A stretch of DNA of 64,000 nucleotides, taken from positions 115,552 through 179,551 of the forward strand of contig NZ_LMPO01000009.1 of assembly GCF_001424385.1 (NCBI RefSeq), written 5' to 3'. The notes beneath the pieces are model-generated. The model searched no databases and was not told the origin of the DNA. It saw only the letters and a list, made by a program, of their open reading frames with translations. A program made the translations under genes and the position numbers. This document shows positions 8,464 to 18,219 of the stretch, piece after piece. Position 1 is the first letter of the stretch; the number at the start of each line of letters is the position of its first letter. This DNA comes from Curtobacterium sp. Leaf183 (GTDB taxonomy: Bacteria; Actinomycetota; Actinomycetes; Actinomycetales; Microbacteriaceae).

Positions 8464-9306
8464 GTGACAGTCGAACAGCAGGCCCTTGAGACCCGGATCA
8501 CGGCGGAAGCCGGTCGGTTGCTCGCGCAACACGATTGGGAGACTGCACGGTTCTCCATCGCGGAGATCGGTGGGGAGGGTACGTCGGTCGCGAGGTACAC
8601 GCGGGCGGACGGAACACTCGGGACGCTCCGCGTCCGTATGCCCTTCACTGCCCTCTGGGACGAACTGCGCGAGGCGATGGTCGAGCCGGAGCGCGGAACG
8701 TGGTTCTCCGGCACGCTCGACCTCGATCGTGCTGCCGGTTCGGCGACCTTCTCCTACAACCGGGATGAACGCGTCTGGTTCGATCGTCTGGTGCCGGATC
8801 TCGACCCGTCGGAGGTCGACCTGACGCTGCCACTCGACGATTCGTGGATCGACGAGCTCGCCAAGCACCCTCGCTCGCCGGCGTACATCCCGGCGTGGTT
8901 GCAGGCGCTGGTCGCCGGCGACGACACCGGACAGGGCGACGGTGCGGCGCTCGAGCGCGGGGTCGCGGCCACACCGACGTGGCCGCCGGCGCTGGCGCGG
9001 CTGGCGCCGTCTCCGCGGTGGTCCACGGTGTTCAATGCGGTGTCCGAGGAGCTCGTGAGCGCACTCCGTGCGGACACTCCCGCGACGGAGCTCCTCCGCC
9101 GCGAGGTCGACGACCGGGCGCTCGAGCAGGTCGGCGAGTCCGCGACCGGACCGCTGTTGCACCGTTTCGTCAGCGACGAGTCGACCTGTGCGGCACTCGC
9201 TGCAGAGCTCGACGGCCCGAACGGCCCGGCCGGGGCGGAGGACGACGTGACGGACGCGATCACCGATCTGGTGGACTGGCAGCTCGCGCGGCGGTTCGAA
9301 CGATGA
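8464..9306 (+). CDS. YezG-like immunity protein candidate
   Basis: A 280-residue cytosolic protein directly after the nuclease effector, with an AGGAG ribosome site before GTG. The ATG two bases upstream reads ATG TGA, so GTG is the start. Residues 20-145 look like the YezG/DUF600 immunity fold: ARFSIAEIGG, a long helix, E-x-GTW (78-80), then strands ending FSYNRDERVWF, and a PAYIPAWL motif. The remaining 130 residues are helical and unrecognised. YezG proteins neutralise nuclease toxins of type VII systems in Bacillus, so immunity to the upstream effector is likely. The stop overlaps the next ATG (ATGA). Confidence 0.6.
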   Translation: MTVEQQALETRITAEAGRLLAQHDWETARFSIAEIGGEGTSVARYTRADGTLGTLRVRMPFTALWDELREAMVEPERGTWFSGTLDLDRAAGSATFSYNRDERVWFDRLVPDLDPSEVDLTLPLDDSWIDELAKHPRSPAYIPAWLQALVAGDDTGQGDGAALERGVAATPTWPPALARLAPSPRWSTVFNAVSEELVSALRADTPATELLRREVDDRALEQVGESATGPLLHRFVSDESTCAALAAELDGPNGPAGAEDDVTDAITDLVDWQLARRFER

Positions 9307-10175
9307 CCGGCATGGACAACCCGGAACTCGACGCCCGACTCGTCGGCGCCCTGACCGATCCCTCCACGCTCGGGGAGTTCGTCAACGGGTTCCTCGGCAG
9401 CCCGCTCCTCGTACCGATGCGGATGGAAGACGGCACGGCCTACCCGATCTCGATGCCACGGGCCGACGGCGCCGCGTTCGTGGTCTTCACCGGTGAACGG
9501 CACAGTCTGCGGGTTGACCTCCCCGCAGCGAACGACGTCGTCGTCCTGAACGGGGCACGGGTCGTCGATCTCGCCAACCCAGACCGCGGAGTCCTGGTCA
9601 ACCCCGGTCCGCAGGAGCTGTACCTGCCGATCGCCCTCGTTACCCACGTGCACCCGCAGATCCCTGCGCAGCTCCTGGCGGCGCCCCGGGACAGCGCCGG
9701 AGACGAGACCGCATCGCAGCAGGACCCGCCCGCGGGTTCGCTCCAGGCGTTGAACCAGGTGCAGACGACACTTGCCGGCAACGCCTACCGGTGGTTGGCG
9801 CAGGGCGGGTCTTTCGACACCGCGGACTTCTTCGTCGCGTTCTGCGGCCGCGAACACACCGCACGGGGCTCCGTTGCGTCCGCAGGACAGCCGACCCCGA
9901 TCGGAGTTCCGGACCCGATGGTCGACGAGTTCCAGGTTCTCCGCCGCGCCGGAGCAGACCCAGAGAAGGGGACGTGGATCGGCGCCGGACTGCACGTGAC
10001 CGCCGCGGGCTCGTTCTCGTTCTCGTTCGTGTACGACGAACGACTCGACTTCGGCGCTCCGGATCCCCGCGTACCGCGGACAGATGCTCTGCCGGTACCG
10101 GACCTCGACGCGTGGCGAGCGGAGTTCGCATCGCAGGGACGAGCGCCGCAGTTCGTCCCTTCATGGGCGCGCTGA
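9303..10175 (+). CDS. SseB-like / YezG-like fusion protein, second immunity candidate
   Basis: A 290-residue cytosolic protein. Residues 15-115 fit the SseB N-terminal family: LTDPSTLGEF, AAFVVFTGE, LNGARVVDLANPDRGVLVNPG. Residues 155-290 repeat the pattern of the preceding gene's immunity domain: P-E-x-GTW (223-225), AGSFSFSFVYDERLDF and FVPSW near the end. The gene is therefore a fusion of an SseB-like and a YezG-like domain. Start and stop overlap both neighbours, so all three downstream genes are co-translated. Tandem, diverged immunity genes are common behind polymorphic toxins; protection against this or related nucleases is the likely role. Confidence 0.55.
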   Translation: MTGMDNPELDARLVGALTDPSTLGEFVNGFLGSPLLVPMRMEDGTAYPISMPRADGAAFVVFTGERHSLRVDLPAANDVVVLNGARVVDLANPDRGVLVNPGPQELYLPIALVTHVHPQIPAQLLAAPRDSAGDETASQQDPPAGSLQALNQVQTTLAGNAYRWLAQGGSFDTADFFVAFCGREHTARGSVASAGQPTPIGVPDPMVDEFQVLRRAGADPEKGTWIGAGLHVTAAGSFSFSFVYDERLDFGAPDPRVPRTDALPVPDLDAWRAEFASQGRAPQFVPSWAR

Positions 10176-11275
10176 ACGAGCGAGGAGCGGCCGAGCCGCT
10201 GGTTCCTGCGCCGTCCGGCCACGTGCGCGACAGCGTCGTCCCAGAGATCATCGGCCTCGCTGCCGACACGATGGAGGGTGCAATCCAGGCGTGGGCGGTC
10301 GGCGACGAGCGGACGCGGTTCGACGGCTTCCTCTGGTGTGGTGGTGCGGATGCCGGTGGGTTCCTTGCCGCTCCGGACCGTGGTCTCGCTGCAGACCGCG
10401 CGATGTCCCTCGTCGCCGACCGACTCCGGGCCGCTCGTGGATCCGGTGTCCCGACCGACGTCGCGGTCATGGACCTCGCCCTGGAGTTGGAGGCGAAGAG
10501 CGAGCCGTTCGTCACGACGATGACCGTGCTCCGGGAACGGCTCGCCGCGTCCGCACTCCCCGACCTGCCGGCGGTCGAACGGATCACGGCGGCACTGTCC
10601 GCGTGGGTGCAGCCGGACGCTGATCAGGGCGGCGCGCGGATCCGCGCGGCTGCTGACCTGGCAGCACAGGCTGGTCGCGCCGATGTCCCTGGCCGGTCGG
10701 CTGTCCTCGGCTCCGCGGCCTCGATCATCCAGGCAGTCCCGTTCGGCCTCGTCGGCGGCTGGTCCCCGGAGCGGGCGTTCACGGGATTCGGTCTGGCTTC
10801 GGTACCGGAGGGTCCGTGGCCGATCGGCATCGTGGCCGGTACTGCTCTGGCGGCGGTGCTCCGGGCCGTCAGCAACGGCGCCGACCTGCTCGCGGGGCTG
10901 CGTGTCGCCTCGGCACTTCTGCGCCGCCTTCGTCAGCGGCCAGAAGGTGCCGCAGTGGACTCTGTCGTCCGAGCTGCGGCAGCGCGGGCTCGGGACGGGT
11001 CTGACCACGGCGATGCGCTCGCAACGCTGCGCGGCACGAGCGACGCTGACACGCTGGCTGTGGCCGTCTACGTCGTCATGACCCATCCGGACGTCGGCGA
11101 CGGGACCGCGGCCATCGCGTTGGCGGAACGTGCAGGCGACGACGCGGCCTGTGTCGTCCGGGTGCTGCTCGCCGCGCTGCACGGTGCTGACGTGGACACC
11201 GTGGCGCCGGCCGAGGTGACCGCCGTGTCGCAGCGACTCGCGAGCGGCGGCGCCTCCGCGGGGCGAAGCCGGTGA
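10163..11275 (+). CDS. ADP-ribosylglycohydrolase-like protein, degenerate metal site
   Basis: A 370-residue all-helical protein. Segments match landmarks of ADP-ribosylglycohydrolases in order: GVPTDVAVMDLALEL (about 96-110) in place of the TDDTxMALAL helix, AVPFGLVGGW in place of the hydrophobic APLGL segment, PIGIVAGTALAAVLRAV, and AERAGDDAACVV (about 321-332) in place of the GGDTDT motif. The metal-binding aspartates are partly lost (TDD to TDV, GDTD to GDDA). It starts 13 bp inside the SseB/YezG gene. It could be a pseudo-enzyme, an antitoxin component or a diverged hydrolase. The family call is mine from pattern only. Confidence 0.45.
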   Translation: MGALNERGAAEPLVPAPSGHVRDSVVPEIIGLAADTMEGAIQAWAVGDERTRFDGFLWCGGADAGGFLAAPDRGLAADRAMSLVADRLRAARGSGVPTDVAVMDLALELEAKSEPFVTTMTVLRERLAASALPDLPAVERITAALSAWVQPDADQGGARIRAAADLAAQAGRADVPGRSAVLGSAASIIQAVPFGLVGGWSPERAFTGFGLASVPEGPWPIGIVAGTALAAVLRAVSNGADLLAGLRVASALLRRLRQRPEGAAVDSVVRAAAARARDGSDHGDALATLRGTSDADTLAVAVYVVMTHPDVGDGTAAIALAERAGDDAACVVRVLLAALHGADVDTVAPAEVTAVSQRLASGGASAGRSR

Positions 11276-11281
11276 GGACGC

Positions 11282-11299
11282 ACCAGCGTGGACGCTGGT
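11282..11299. terminator. Small hairpin between convergent genes
   Basis: A 7-bp perfect stem (ACCAGCG with CGCTGGT) and a 4-nt loop fill the 25-bp gap between the convergent effector and TPR operons. It could stop transcription from both sides, but has no T-tract. Confidence 0.4.
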
Positions 11300-11300
11300 C

Positions 11301-11774
11301 TCAGCCGACAGCGCCTGCCCGGACCGGCTCGGGTGGTTCCGGAGCGATGTCGAGCACCGTGACCTCGCCGTCCTGACCGATCACCGCCGGACCTGACCCG
11401 CCCGGAAATCCTGCACCCCGGAACACCGGCAGCGCGGTGGGGCCGCTCTGTCGGAGGAGTTCCTCGTACCAGGGGCCGTACGCCGGGTCCGCCTGGCGTG
11501 CTCGGGGATCCAGCAGCGGTTCGAGCCCGTCAGCGATCTGCTCCGCCGTCAGCGAGACGGTCGGGTCGTGGGAGAACGGCATCGCCCAGTCCTCGGAGCC
11601 GATGTGCAGGGTCATCCGAAAGGGCCTCCGGGTGGATCCGTACCCCGAGGCGATGAGCCAGCACCGCCAGTCGCCGATCGCGTACAGCTCGGGGAACACC
11701 CGCACCGAGTGCCAGCCCCGGTGGTGGAGCACCCGGACGGCCTGCAGGAACGTGCACGACGGCGTGAGGACCAT
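11301..11774 (-). CDS. Hypothetical protein, end of the DUF6177/AAA operon
   Basis: A 157-residue protein that I do not recognise. It has no signal peptide or membrane helix. It is rich in aromatic residues in the first half (FPELYAIGDWRCWLIA) and has a loose Pro/Gly tail. The ATG lies 7 bp after the stop of the TPR membrane gene, so it is the last gene of that operon. It sits just beside the effector-immunity cluster on the opposite strand, so a role in type VII secretion or in regulation of the effector is possible but unproven. Confidence 0.55.
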   Translation of the reverse strand: MVLTPSCTFLQAVRVLHHRGWHSVRVFPELYAIGDWRCWLIASGYGSTRRPFRMTLHIGSEDWAMPFSHDPTVSLTAEQIADGLEPLLDPRARQADPAYGPWYEELLRQSGPTALPVFRGAGFPGGSGPAVIGQDGEVTVLDIAPEPPEPVRAGAVG

Positions 11775-11781
11775 CGGTCCC

Positions 11782-13353
11782 TCAGCCCTCGCCGGTGATC
11801 GGCGGCACGGTCGGCAGGTCGAACGAGGGGATCGAGAAGGTCGGCACCGGCACGGGTGTCACCGTGCGGTCCTGGAACCCCGGGACCGAGTACGACGACC
11901 CTGGCTCTGGGTCCGGCGCATCGGACGACCCGCGGTCCCCGGGAGCCTGGAACCCGGCGGCGCCGATCCCGACCAGCCCCGCCGTCAGCACGACCAGCGC
12001 GAACAGCCGGTAGCGGATCCCCAGGCTCCGGAAGTACCGCTGCGCGGCGAACCGTCCCGCGCGGAACGCCTCGACGAACATCGACGCGGTCACGAGCGCG
12101 AGGGGCCACGCGACGGCGGTGACCAGGCCGGCCGGGGCCGCACCGTCGAGGGACGTCGACGTCGCGATGATCCCGAGCACGCCGACCACCAGGCCGGACC
12201 AGAGCGCGAGCTCCTGCCGCAGGCTGCCGAACTGCCACGCCGTTCCCCACAGGACCCGTCCGGTCCGGTTCCGTGCCGTGCGCAGGACACGGTCGTCGCC
12301 GGGCAGGAGCGCGACCACCGACGCCAGCCCGAGCAGGGTGCCGCCGCCCGCGGCCAGGGCGGCGGGCAGCGCGTCCGGCCCGGGCAGGACCGGCGCAGCC
12401 CACCGCAGTGCCACCGCGGTGACGACCAGGGCCGTCGCCGCGAGACCGCCCCACCGCGCGAGCACCGCTCCGCGGCGCGGCAGTGTCCCCAGGTAGCTTG
12501 CGGGGAGCCGGTCCCGCCGACGGCGGTAGCGCCGCAGGAGGAACCACGACCCGACGCCGCCGAGTGCAGCAGCGAGGGTGGTCACGACGGCGCCGACCAC
12601 GCCCGGCCCGGCGGCGAGCAGCACGACGGCCACGAGCGCCGGCACGAGCGCAACGGCCGCGGCGGCGCGGCGCTCCCAGGTCACGGCGGCGTCGAGCAGC
12701 TCGCGGGACTCCTCGTCGCCCGGGTTCGACACGAGCAGGTCGAGCAGCAGGTCCGGCTGGTCGGCGACCGGGGCGTACTCGGCGCGCATCGCGAGCAGCC
12801 CGGGATGCTGTGGGGCCCGCTGCAGTCCCTCGACGACGAGCTCGCGCGCGAAGTGGGTGTTGCGGTACGCCCGCTCGCAGACCGCGGCGAGGGCGTACCA
12901 GTCCGGGGACTCCGGCTCGAGCTCGATCGCCCGCTCGTACGCCTGCCGGACCTCGGGCAGTCGACGTCCCCGTGCGTCGATGCTCGCAATCGCGTGCTGC
13001 GCCCAGAGCCCCGCCACGTCGGGCGCCATCGGGACGAGTCGGCCGGTGATGACACGGGCTTCCGGACCCCGGCCGGCGGCGATCAGGACGGCGACGAGCC
13101 GCAGGTACGGCGGCAGCGTGTCCGGTGCGGCCTGGACCGCGGCGCGCGCTGCCTGTTCGGCCTGCTGCAGCTCACCGCGCGCCTGGTGGAGCGCGGCCCA
13201 CTCGCTGAGCAGCTCCGGGTCGCCTGGCGCCTGGGCGAGCGCCTCGCGCAGCACCCGTTCGGCGATGTCGAGCTGCCCGAGCGCGCGGAGCGACCCCGCG
13301 CGAGCAGCAGCGGACCCGACCGCGTCGGCACCCGCGGGAGCGTCAGAGGACAC
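11782..13353 (-). CDS. TPR-repeat multipass membrane protein
   Basis: A 523-residue protein. Roughly residues 1-220 are tetratricopeptide-like helices (pattern LGQLDIAERVLREAL, ARGELQQAEQAARAAV, VRQAYERAIELEPESPDW). About seven membrane helices follow (about 230-475). A Pro/Ser/Thr-rich outward tail ends in ITGEG. The start overlaps the stop of the AAA+ gene by 11 bp. A cytosolic TPR domain linked to membrane helices suggests a scaffold that docks the AAA+ ATPase to the membrane. That function is inferred from the operon. Confidence 0.6.
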   Translation of the reverse strand: MSSDAPAGADAVGSAAARAGSLRALGQLDIAERVLREALAQAPGDPELLSEWAALHQARGELQQAEQAARAAVQAAPDTLPPYLRLVAVLIAAGRGPEARVITGRLVPMAPDVAGLWAQHAIASIDARGRRLPEVRQAYERAIELEPESPDWYALAAVCERAYRNTHFARELVVEGLQRAPQHPGLLAMRAEYAPVADQPDLLLDLLVSNPGDEESRELLDAAVTWERRAAAAVALVPALVAVVLLAAGPGVVGAVVTTLAAALGGVGSWFLLRRYRRRRDRLPASYLGTLPRRGAVLARWGGLAATALVVTAVALRWAAPVLPGPDALPAALAAGGGTLLGLASVVALLPGDDRVLRTARNRTGRVLWGTAWQFGSLRQELALWSGLVVGVLGIIATSTSLDGAAPAGLVTAVAWPLALVTASMFVEAFRAGRFAAQRYFRSLGIRYRLFALVVLTAGLVGIGAAGFQAPGDRGSSDAPDPEPGSSYSVPGFQDRTVTPVPVPTFSIPSFDLPTVPPITGEG

Positions 13354-14665
13354 GCTTCTGCTTCAGGTACGCCACCAGCTCGTCGTACCGCCCGTCCGCG
13401 TTCGCAAAGGCCGCGACGTTCTTCGCCGTGACCAGCCACGACCCGGTCGACGGCCGCACCTGGGTCAGCGCGTGTCGGACCTCGGCCATGCCGAGCGGCT
13501 GGATCTCGCCCGCGGCGACGGACTTCGCCATCGCCTGTTCCGCGGCCGAGGTCACGAGGTGCGCGAGGTCGGCGCCGGAGAAGTCCTCGGTCGCCGCGAC
13601 GACCTGGCCGAGGTCGATGCCGGCGATTGGACGTCGGGCGAAGTGGTGCCGCAGGATGGCCTCGCGAGCCGGGGCGTCGGGTGGCAGCACGAGGGTCATC
13701 CGGTCGAGCCGACCGGGGCGCAGGAACGCCGGGTCGACGTCCCACGGGCTGTTCGTCGCCGCGAGCACGAACAGGCCGTCGTTCTCCGAGCCGACCGAGT
13801 CGAGTTCGAGCAGGAGCTGGTTCACCATCTGCCGCAGGCCGCTCCACCCGCTGCCGATGCTCGACCGTCGTGCGCCGAGCGCGTCGATCTCGTCCAGGAA
13901 CAGCACCGAGGGTCCCCGGGTCCTGGCCGCCTGGAACACCGCGTGCAGGTTCTTCTCCGTGTTGCCCACGTACGGGTCGAGGATCTGGTCGATCCGTGCC
14001 GTCACGAAGTGCGCCCCGAGTTCGCCGGCGATCGCGCGGGCCATGAAGGTCTTGCCGCACCCGGGAGGCCCGTACAGCAGCAGCCCACCGCGCAGGGTCT
14101 TGCCGAACGCGGCGGCGATCTCCGGGTGGCGCATCGGCTCGAGGAACGACTCGCGGATGCGCTGCTTCACGTCCTCGAGTCCGCCCACGTCGTCGAGCGT
14201 GACGTCGGGTCGCTCGATCTCGATGTCGAGGGCGTGCTCGCCCTCGCCGTCGACGCGGATCTTCTCGGGCGCACCGGCCGAGTCGGCCGACTCGGCCGAC
14301 TCGTCCGTCCCGGCGTCGTCCGCCGCCGGCTCGACGAACGGCGGCGGGACGCTGCGTCCCAGCTCCGCCTCGGCACGTCGCCAGTCGAATTCCTGTGCCG
14401 GCCGGGCGGGAGGCTCGGTGTCGGTGGCGTCGTCGGTGACCGGCACCGGGCCTCCCGGCCGCAGTGCGGCGGTCGCGTCGGTCAGGACCTGCAGGGCGAG
14501 CGCGTTGCCCGGGTCCTGCTGCAGGACCATCCCGGCGTGCTGGAGCGCCTCGGCGGCACGGCCGCGCTGCAGGAGCAGCTGCGCGACCTGCCCACGCAGA
14601 GCCACGTCCTCGGGTGCCGCCTGCATCGCGGCGAACAGGCTGGTGAACAGTGGGTCGTCGGTCAT
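13343..14665 (-). CDS. AAA+ ATPase with TPR-like N-terminus (EccA-like role)
   Basis: A 440-residue protein. The N-terminal 65 residues are TPR-like helices. An acidic linker follows (about 75-150). A classical AAA module then carries Walker A GPPGCGKT (199-206), Walker B LFLDEID (255-261), sensor-1 ATN and the arginine-finger region LRPGRLDR (315-322). The core is closer to FtsH/VCP-type AAA than to the CbxX/EccA core, but TPR plus AAA+ is the EccA arrangement, and EccA is the cytosolic helper ATPase of ESX systems. ATG was chosen because it overlaps the upstream stop (ATGA) and starts the TPR region. Confidence 0.7.
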   Translation of the reverse strand: MTDDPLFTSLFAAMQAAPEDVALRGQVAQLLLQRGRAAEALQHAGMVLQQDPGNALALQVLTDATAALRPGGPVPVTDDATDTEPPARPAQEFDWRRAEAELGRSVPPPFVEPAADDAGTDESAESADSAGAPEKIRVDGEGEHALDIEIERPDVTLDDVGGLEDVKQRIRESFLEPMRHPEIAAAFGKTLRGGLLLYGPPGCGKTFMARAIAGELGAHFVTARIDQILDPYVGNTEKNLHAVFQAARTRGPSVLFLDEIDALGARRSSIGSGWSGLRQMVNQLLLELDSVGSENDGLFVLAATNSPWDVDPAFLRPGRLDRMTLVLPPDAPAREAILRHHFARRPIAGIDLGQVVAATEDFSGADLAHLVTSAAEQAMAKSVAAGEIQPLGMAEVRHALTQVRPSTGSWLVTAKNVAAFANADGRYDELVAYLKQKRVL

Positions 14666-15036
14666 CGTCGCCTCGTGTCCTGGGCGGACAGCACGCCGTG
14701 CGCCCGCTCCGCGATCGCCGTCGCCAGCGCACTGCCGATCGGCTCGGTCTCGTCGTCGAGCGGGACGAACACGTCCGTCCACCACCACCCGCCGCCGTCC
14801 GCCTCGGGCGGCAGCATCGACACGTCCGGCAGCAGCCGACGGATCTCCGACGTCGAACGGACCCGGCGCGGGTGCTGCACGGTGGCGACGAGCCGACCGT
14901 CACCGTCGGTGAACCGGGCGACCAGGCCCTCGCGGACCAGGCGCATGCCGAGTCCGGGGTCGACCGCGGCAGCGGCGGGTCGGAACTCGGCGTCGCCGAC
15001 CAGGACCGGCCCGAGGATGGTGAGCTCACGGGGCAT
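14662..15036 (-). CDS. Conserved-looking small protein of the T7SS-associated operon
   Basis: A 124-residue soluble protein without a family I can name. It starts with a beta-rich stretch ([16 protein letters not shown]) and contains WWWTDVFVPLDDETEPIG in the middle. It overlaps both neighbours, by 11 bp at its start and by ATGA at its end. Constant co-translation with the DUF6177-like protein and the AAA+ ATPase suggests that the three work together. Confidence 0.55.
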   Translation of the reverse strand: MPRELTILGPVLVGDAEFRPAAAAVDPGLGMRLVREGLVARFTDGDGRLVATVQHPRRVRSTSEIRRLLPDVSMLPPEADGGGWWWTDVFVPLDDETEPIGSALATAIAERAHGVLSAQDTRRR

Positions 15037-16105
15037 GCGGGTGATCCTCCGAGGTCCGGTCTGCGCCGAGGTCGCGTCCGGTGAGCCGCTCGACGGCGTC
15101 GCGGCCGAGGTGGTCGACCACGGGGCGCAGGCGTTCCCACCCGGTGGCGTCCGGACGCGAGGGGCCGTCGCGGAACCGCAGCACCAGGGACGGCACGCGT
15201 GGACGGCCGACGCGTTCGGCGCCGAAGCGCTCCCGCATCTCGTCGACGTCGAGCCCGAGGCCCTGCACCGCGGGGGCCCCGAGCAGCATCGCGACCGGCT
15301 CCGGGTCCTGTTCGAGCACCGGGCGCACGGTCAGGTCCGCCGAGCCGACGCGGGCGAACACCATCGCGACGAGCGGCAGCGCGGTCCGGCACAGGTCGGC
15401 GAGCAGGACGGTGGCCGCGTCGTGTGCGCGTCGGACGCCGGGGGTGCCGGGCGCGCCGACGCCGACCAGGCCGGTCACGACCTCCTCGACGCCCTTGTCG
15501 GTGCGGCGCGCCGTGACCGAGCCGGCGAGCGGTGCGTCGGGGGACCCGATGACCGAGAAGCGGGCGTCGTGCGGCATGCGGGCGCGGGCTGCGGCGGTCA
15601 GCGTGTCCTTGTCCCAGGCGTCCTCGACGGGTTCGTGGGTGCCCCACCCGACCGGGGTCGAGCCCGGCCCGAGTGCGGCGAACGTCTCCCACGCCCGGCC
15701 GAGTCGGATGCCGGCATCGGCGCGGTGCCGGATGGACGCGGAGACGACGAACTGCACCTGGTCGGGCACGGGGACCGCGAGGTGGCGGGGGTCGACCGCG
15801 TCGCCGCTGCCGGGGGTCCGGAACGCGTCGGCCGCCCGGGTGAGTGCGGTCCCGGTCATGCCGTCGCGGAGCGCACCGTCCTCGGCGCGGACGACCCAGC
15901 GTCCGTCGGCGCCGTCGAGCACCTGGCGGAAGGACTCGGTGAGCCGTGCGGTGTCCGGTGTCAGGACGACGACCCGGCGGCCGTCGGCCGCGGCCCGCAG
16001 GAACAGGTCGGCACGCATCGGCGACAGTGCCACGACCGGCAGCACCGTCTCGCTCACCACGTACCCGTCGCCGGTCCCGTCCACCAGCGGGTGTTCCGTC
16101 CCCAT
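15026..16105 (-). CDS. DUF6177-like T7SS-associated protein
   Basis: A 359-residue soluble protein that I associate with DUF6177, a family seen beside actinobacterial type VII genes; no biochemical role is known to me. It has an alternating alpha/beta pattern with blocks such as [15 protein letters not shown] and [16 protein letters not shown]. The ATG was chosen because a TAGGGT box ends 7 nt before it, so the message is probably leaderless. The 47 codons open upstream run into the divergent aldehyde dehydrogenase promoter. It heads the five-gene leftward operon that ends at the orphan gene near 11301. Confidence 0.55.
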   Translation of the reverse strand: MGTEHPLVDGTGDGYVVSETVLPVVALSPMRADLFLRAAADGRRVVVLTPDTARLTESFRQVLDGADGRWVVRAEDGALRDGMTGTALTRAADAFRTPGSGDAVDPRHLAVPVPDQVQFVVSASIRHRADAGIRLGRAWETFAALGPGSTPVGWGTHEPVEDAWDKDTLTAAARARMPHDARFSVIGSPDAPLAGSVTARRTDKGVEEVVTGLVGVGAPGTPGVRRAHDAATVLLADLCRTALPLVAMVFARVGSADLTVRPVLEQDPEPVAMLLGAPAVQGLGLDVDEMRERFGAERVGRPRVPSLVLRFRDGPSRPDATGWERLRPVVDHLGRDAVERLTGRDLGADRTSEDHPHAP

Positions 16106-16112
16106 GGCATGG

Positions 16113-16118
16113 ACCCTA
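16113..16118 (-). promoter_or_regulatory. -10 box TAGGGT, probable leaderless start of the DUF6177-like gene
   Basis: On the minus strand TAGGGT ends 7 nt before the ATG at 16105. This distance places the transcription start on the start codon. Confidence 0.55.
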
Positions 16119-16156
16119 CCGTCCGGACTCGCAACCGGATGCAACCTCGCGGCTCG

Positions 16157-16162
16157 TAGCGT
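16157..16162 (+). promoter_or_regulatory. Candidate -10 box of the aldehyde dehydrogenase operon
   Basis: TAGCGT lies 58 nt before the ATG, which leaves a leader of about 50 nt with GAGAGGG before the start. It faces the DUF6177 promoter across a short divergent region. Confidence 0.35.
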
Positions 16163-16220
16163 CGCTCCCGAGCGCACGGACCGCGCGCTCCACCGACACC
16201 GTCGTCGAGAGGGCACCACC

Positions 16221-17761
<1,541 letters not shown>

Positions 17762-17762
<1 letters not shown>

Positions 17763-18163
17763 TGCCGCATCCCACCGCACGTGTCGCGGTGACGCCGGCG
17801 GCGGGGGAGCTCCTGCGCTCCCTCACCGCCCGGCACGGCCCGCTCATGTTCCACCAGTCCGGCGGCTGCTGCGACGGGTCGAGCCCGATGTGCTACCCGG
17901 TCGGGATGTTCCGGACCGGGTCCGGCGACGTGCTGCTGGGGGCGCTCGACGTCACCGGCATCGAGCCCGTCGAGGTCTACATGTCCCGGTCCCAGTACGA
18001 GTACTGGAAGTACACCCACCTGACGATCGACGTCGTCGACGGCCGCGGCGGCGGGTTCTCGGTCGAGGTCCCCGAGGGCAAGCGGTTCCTCACCCGGTCC
18101 CGCATGCTCACCGACACCGAACTGGAGGGCCTGGGCCTGGTCCCGTCGAGCGCGCGGACGTAG
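17762..18163 (+). CDS. DUF779 family protein, partner of AldB-type dehydrogenase
   Basis: A 133-residue protein of the DUF779 family, which is found almost always next to AldB/ExaC aldehyde dehydrogenases. It has the family's cysteine-rich segment FHQSGGCCDGSSPMC (about 30-43), which may bind metal, and the YWKYTHLTIDVV block. The start overlaps the dehydrogenase stop. Its exact function is unknown; a maturation or redox role for the dehydrogenase is a guess. The stop codon TAG is also the first three bases of a TAGGCT box that may drive the next gene. Confidence 0.88.
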
Positions 18164-18166
18164 GCT
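18161..18166 (+). promoter_or_regulatory. Candidate -10 box for the GAF regulator
   Basis: TAGGCT begins in the stop codon of the DUF779 gene, 54 nt before the regulator ATG, whose CGGAGGA ribosome site lies in between. Confidence 0.4.
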
Positions 18167-18219
18167 GACCGCACCTGCCGCGAGGACGCGACGGGCGGAC
18201 CCGGTCGGACGGAGGACGC

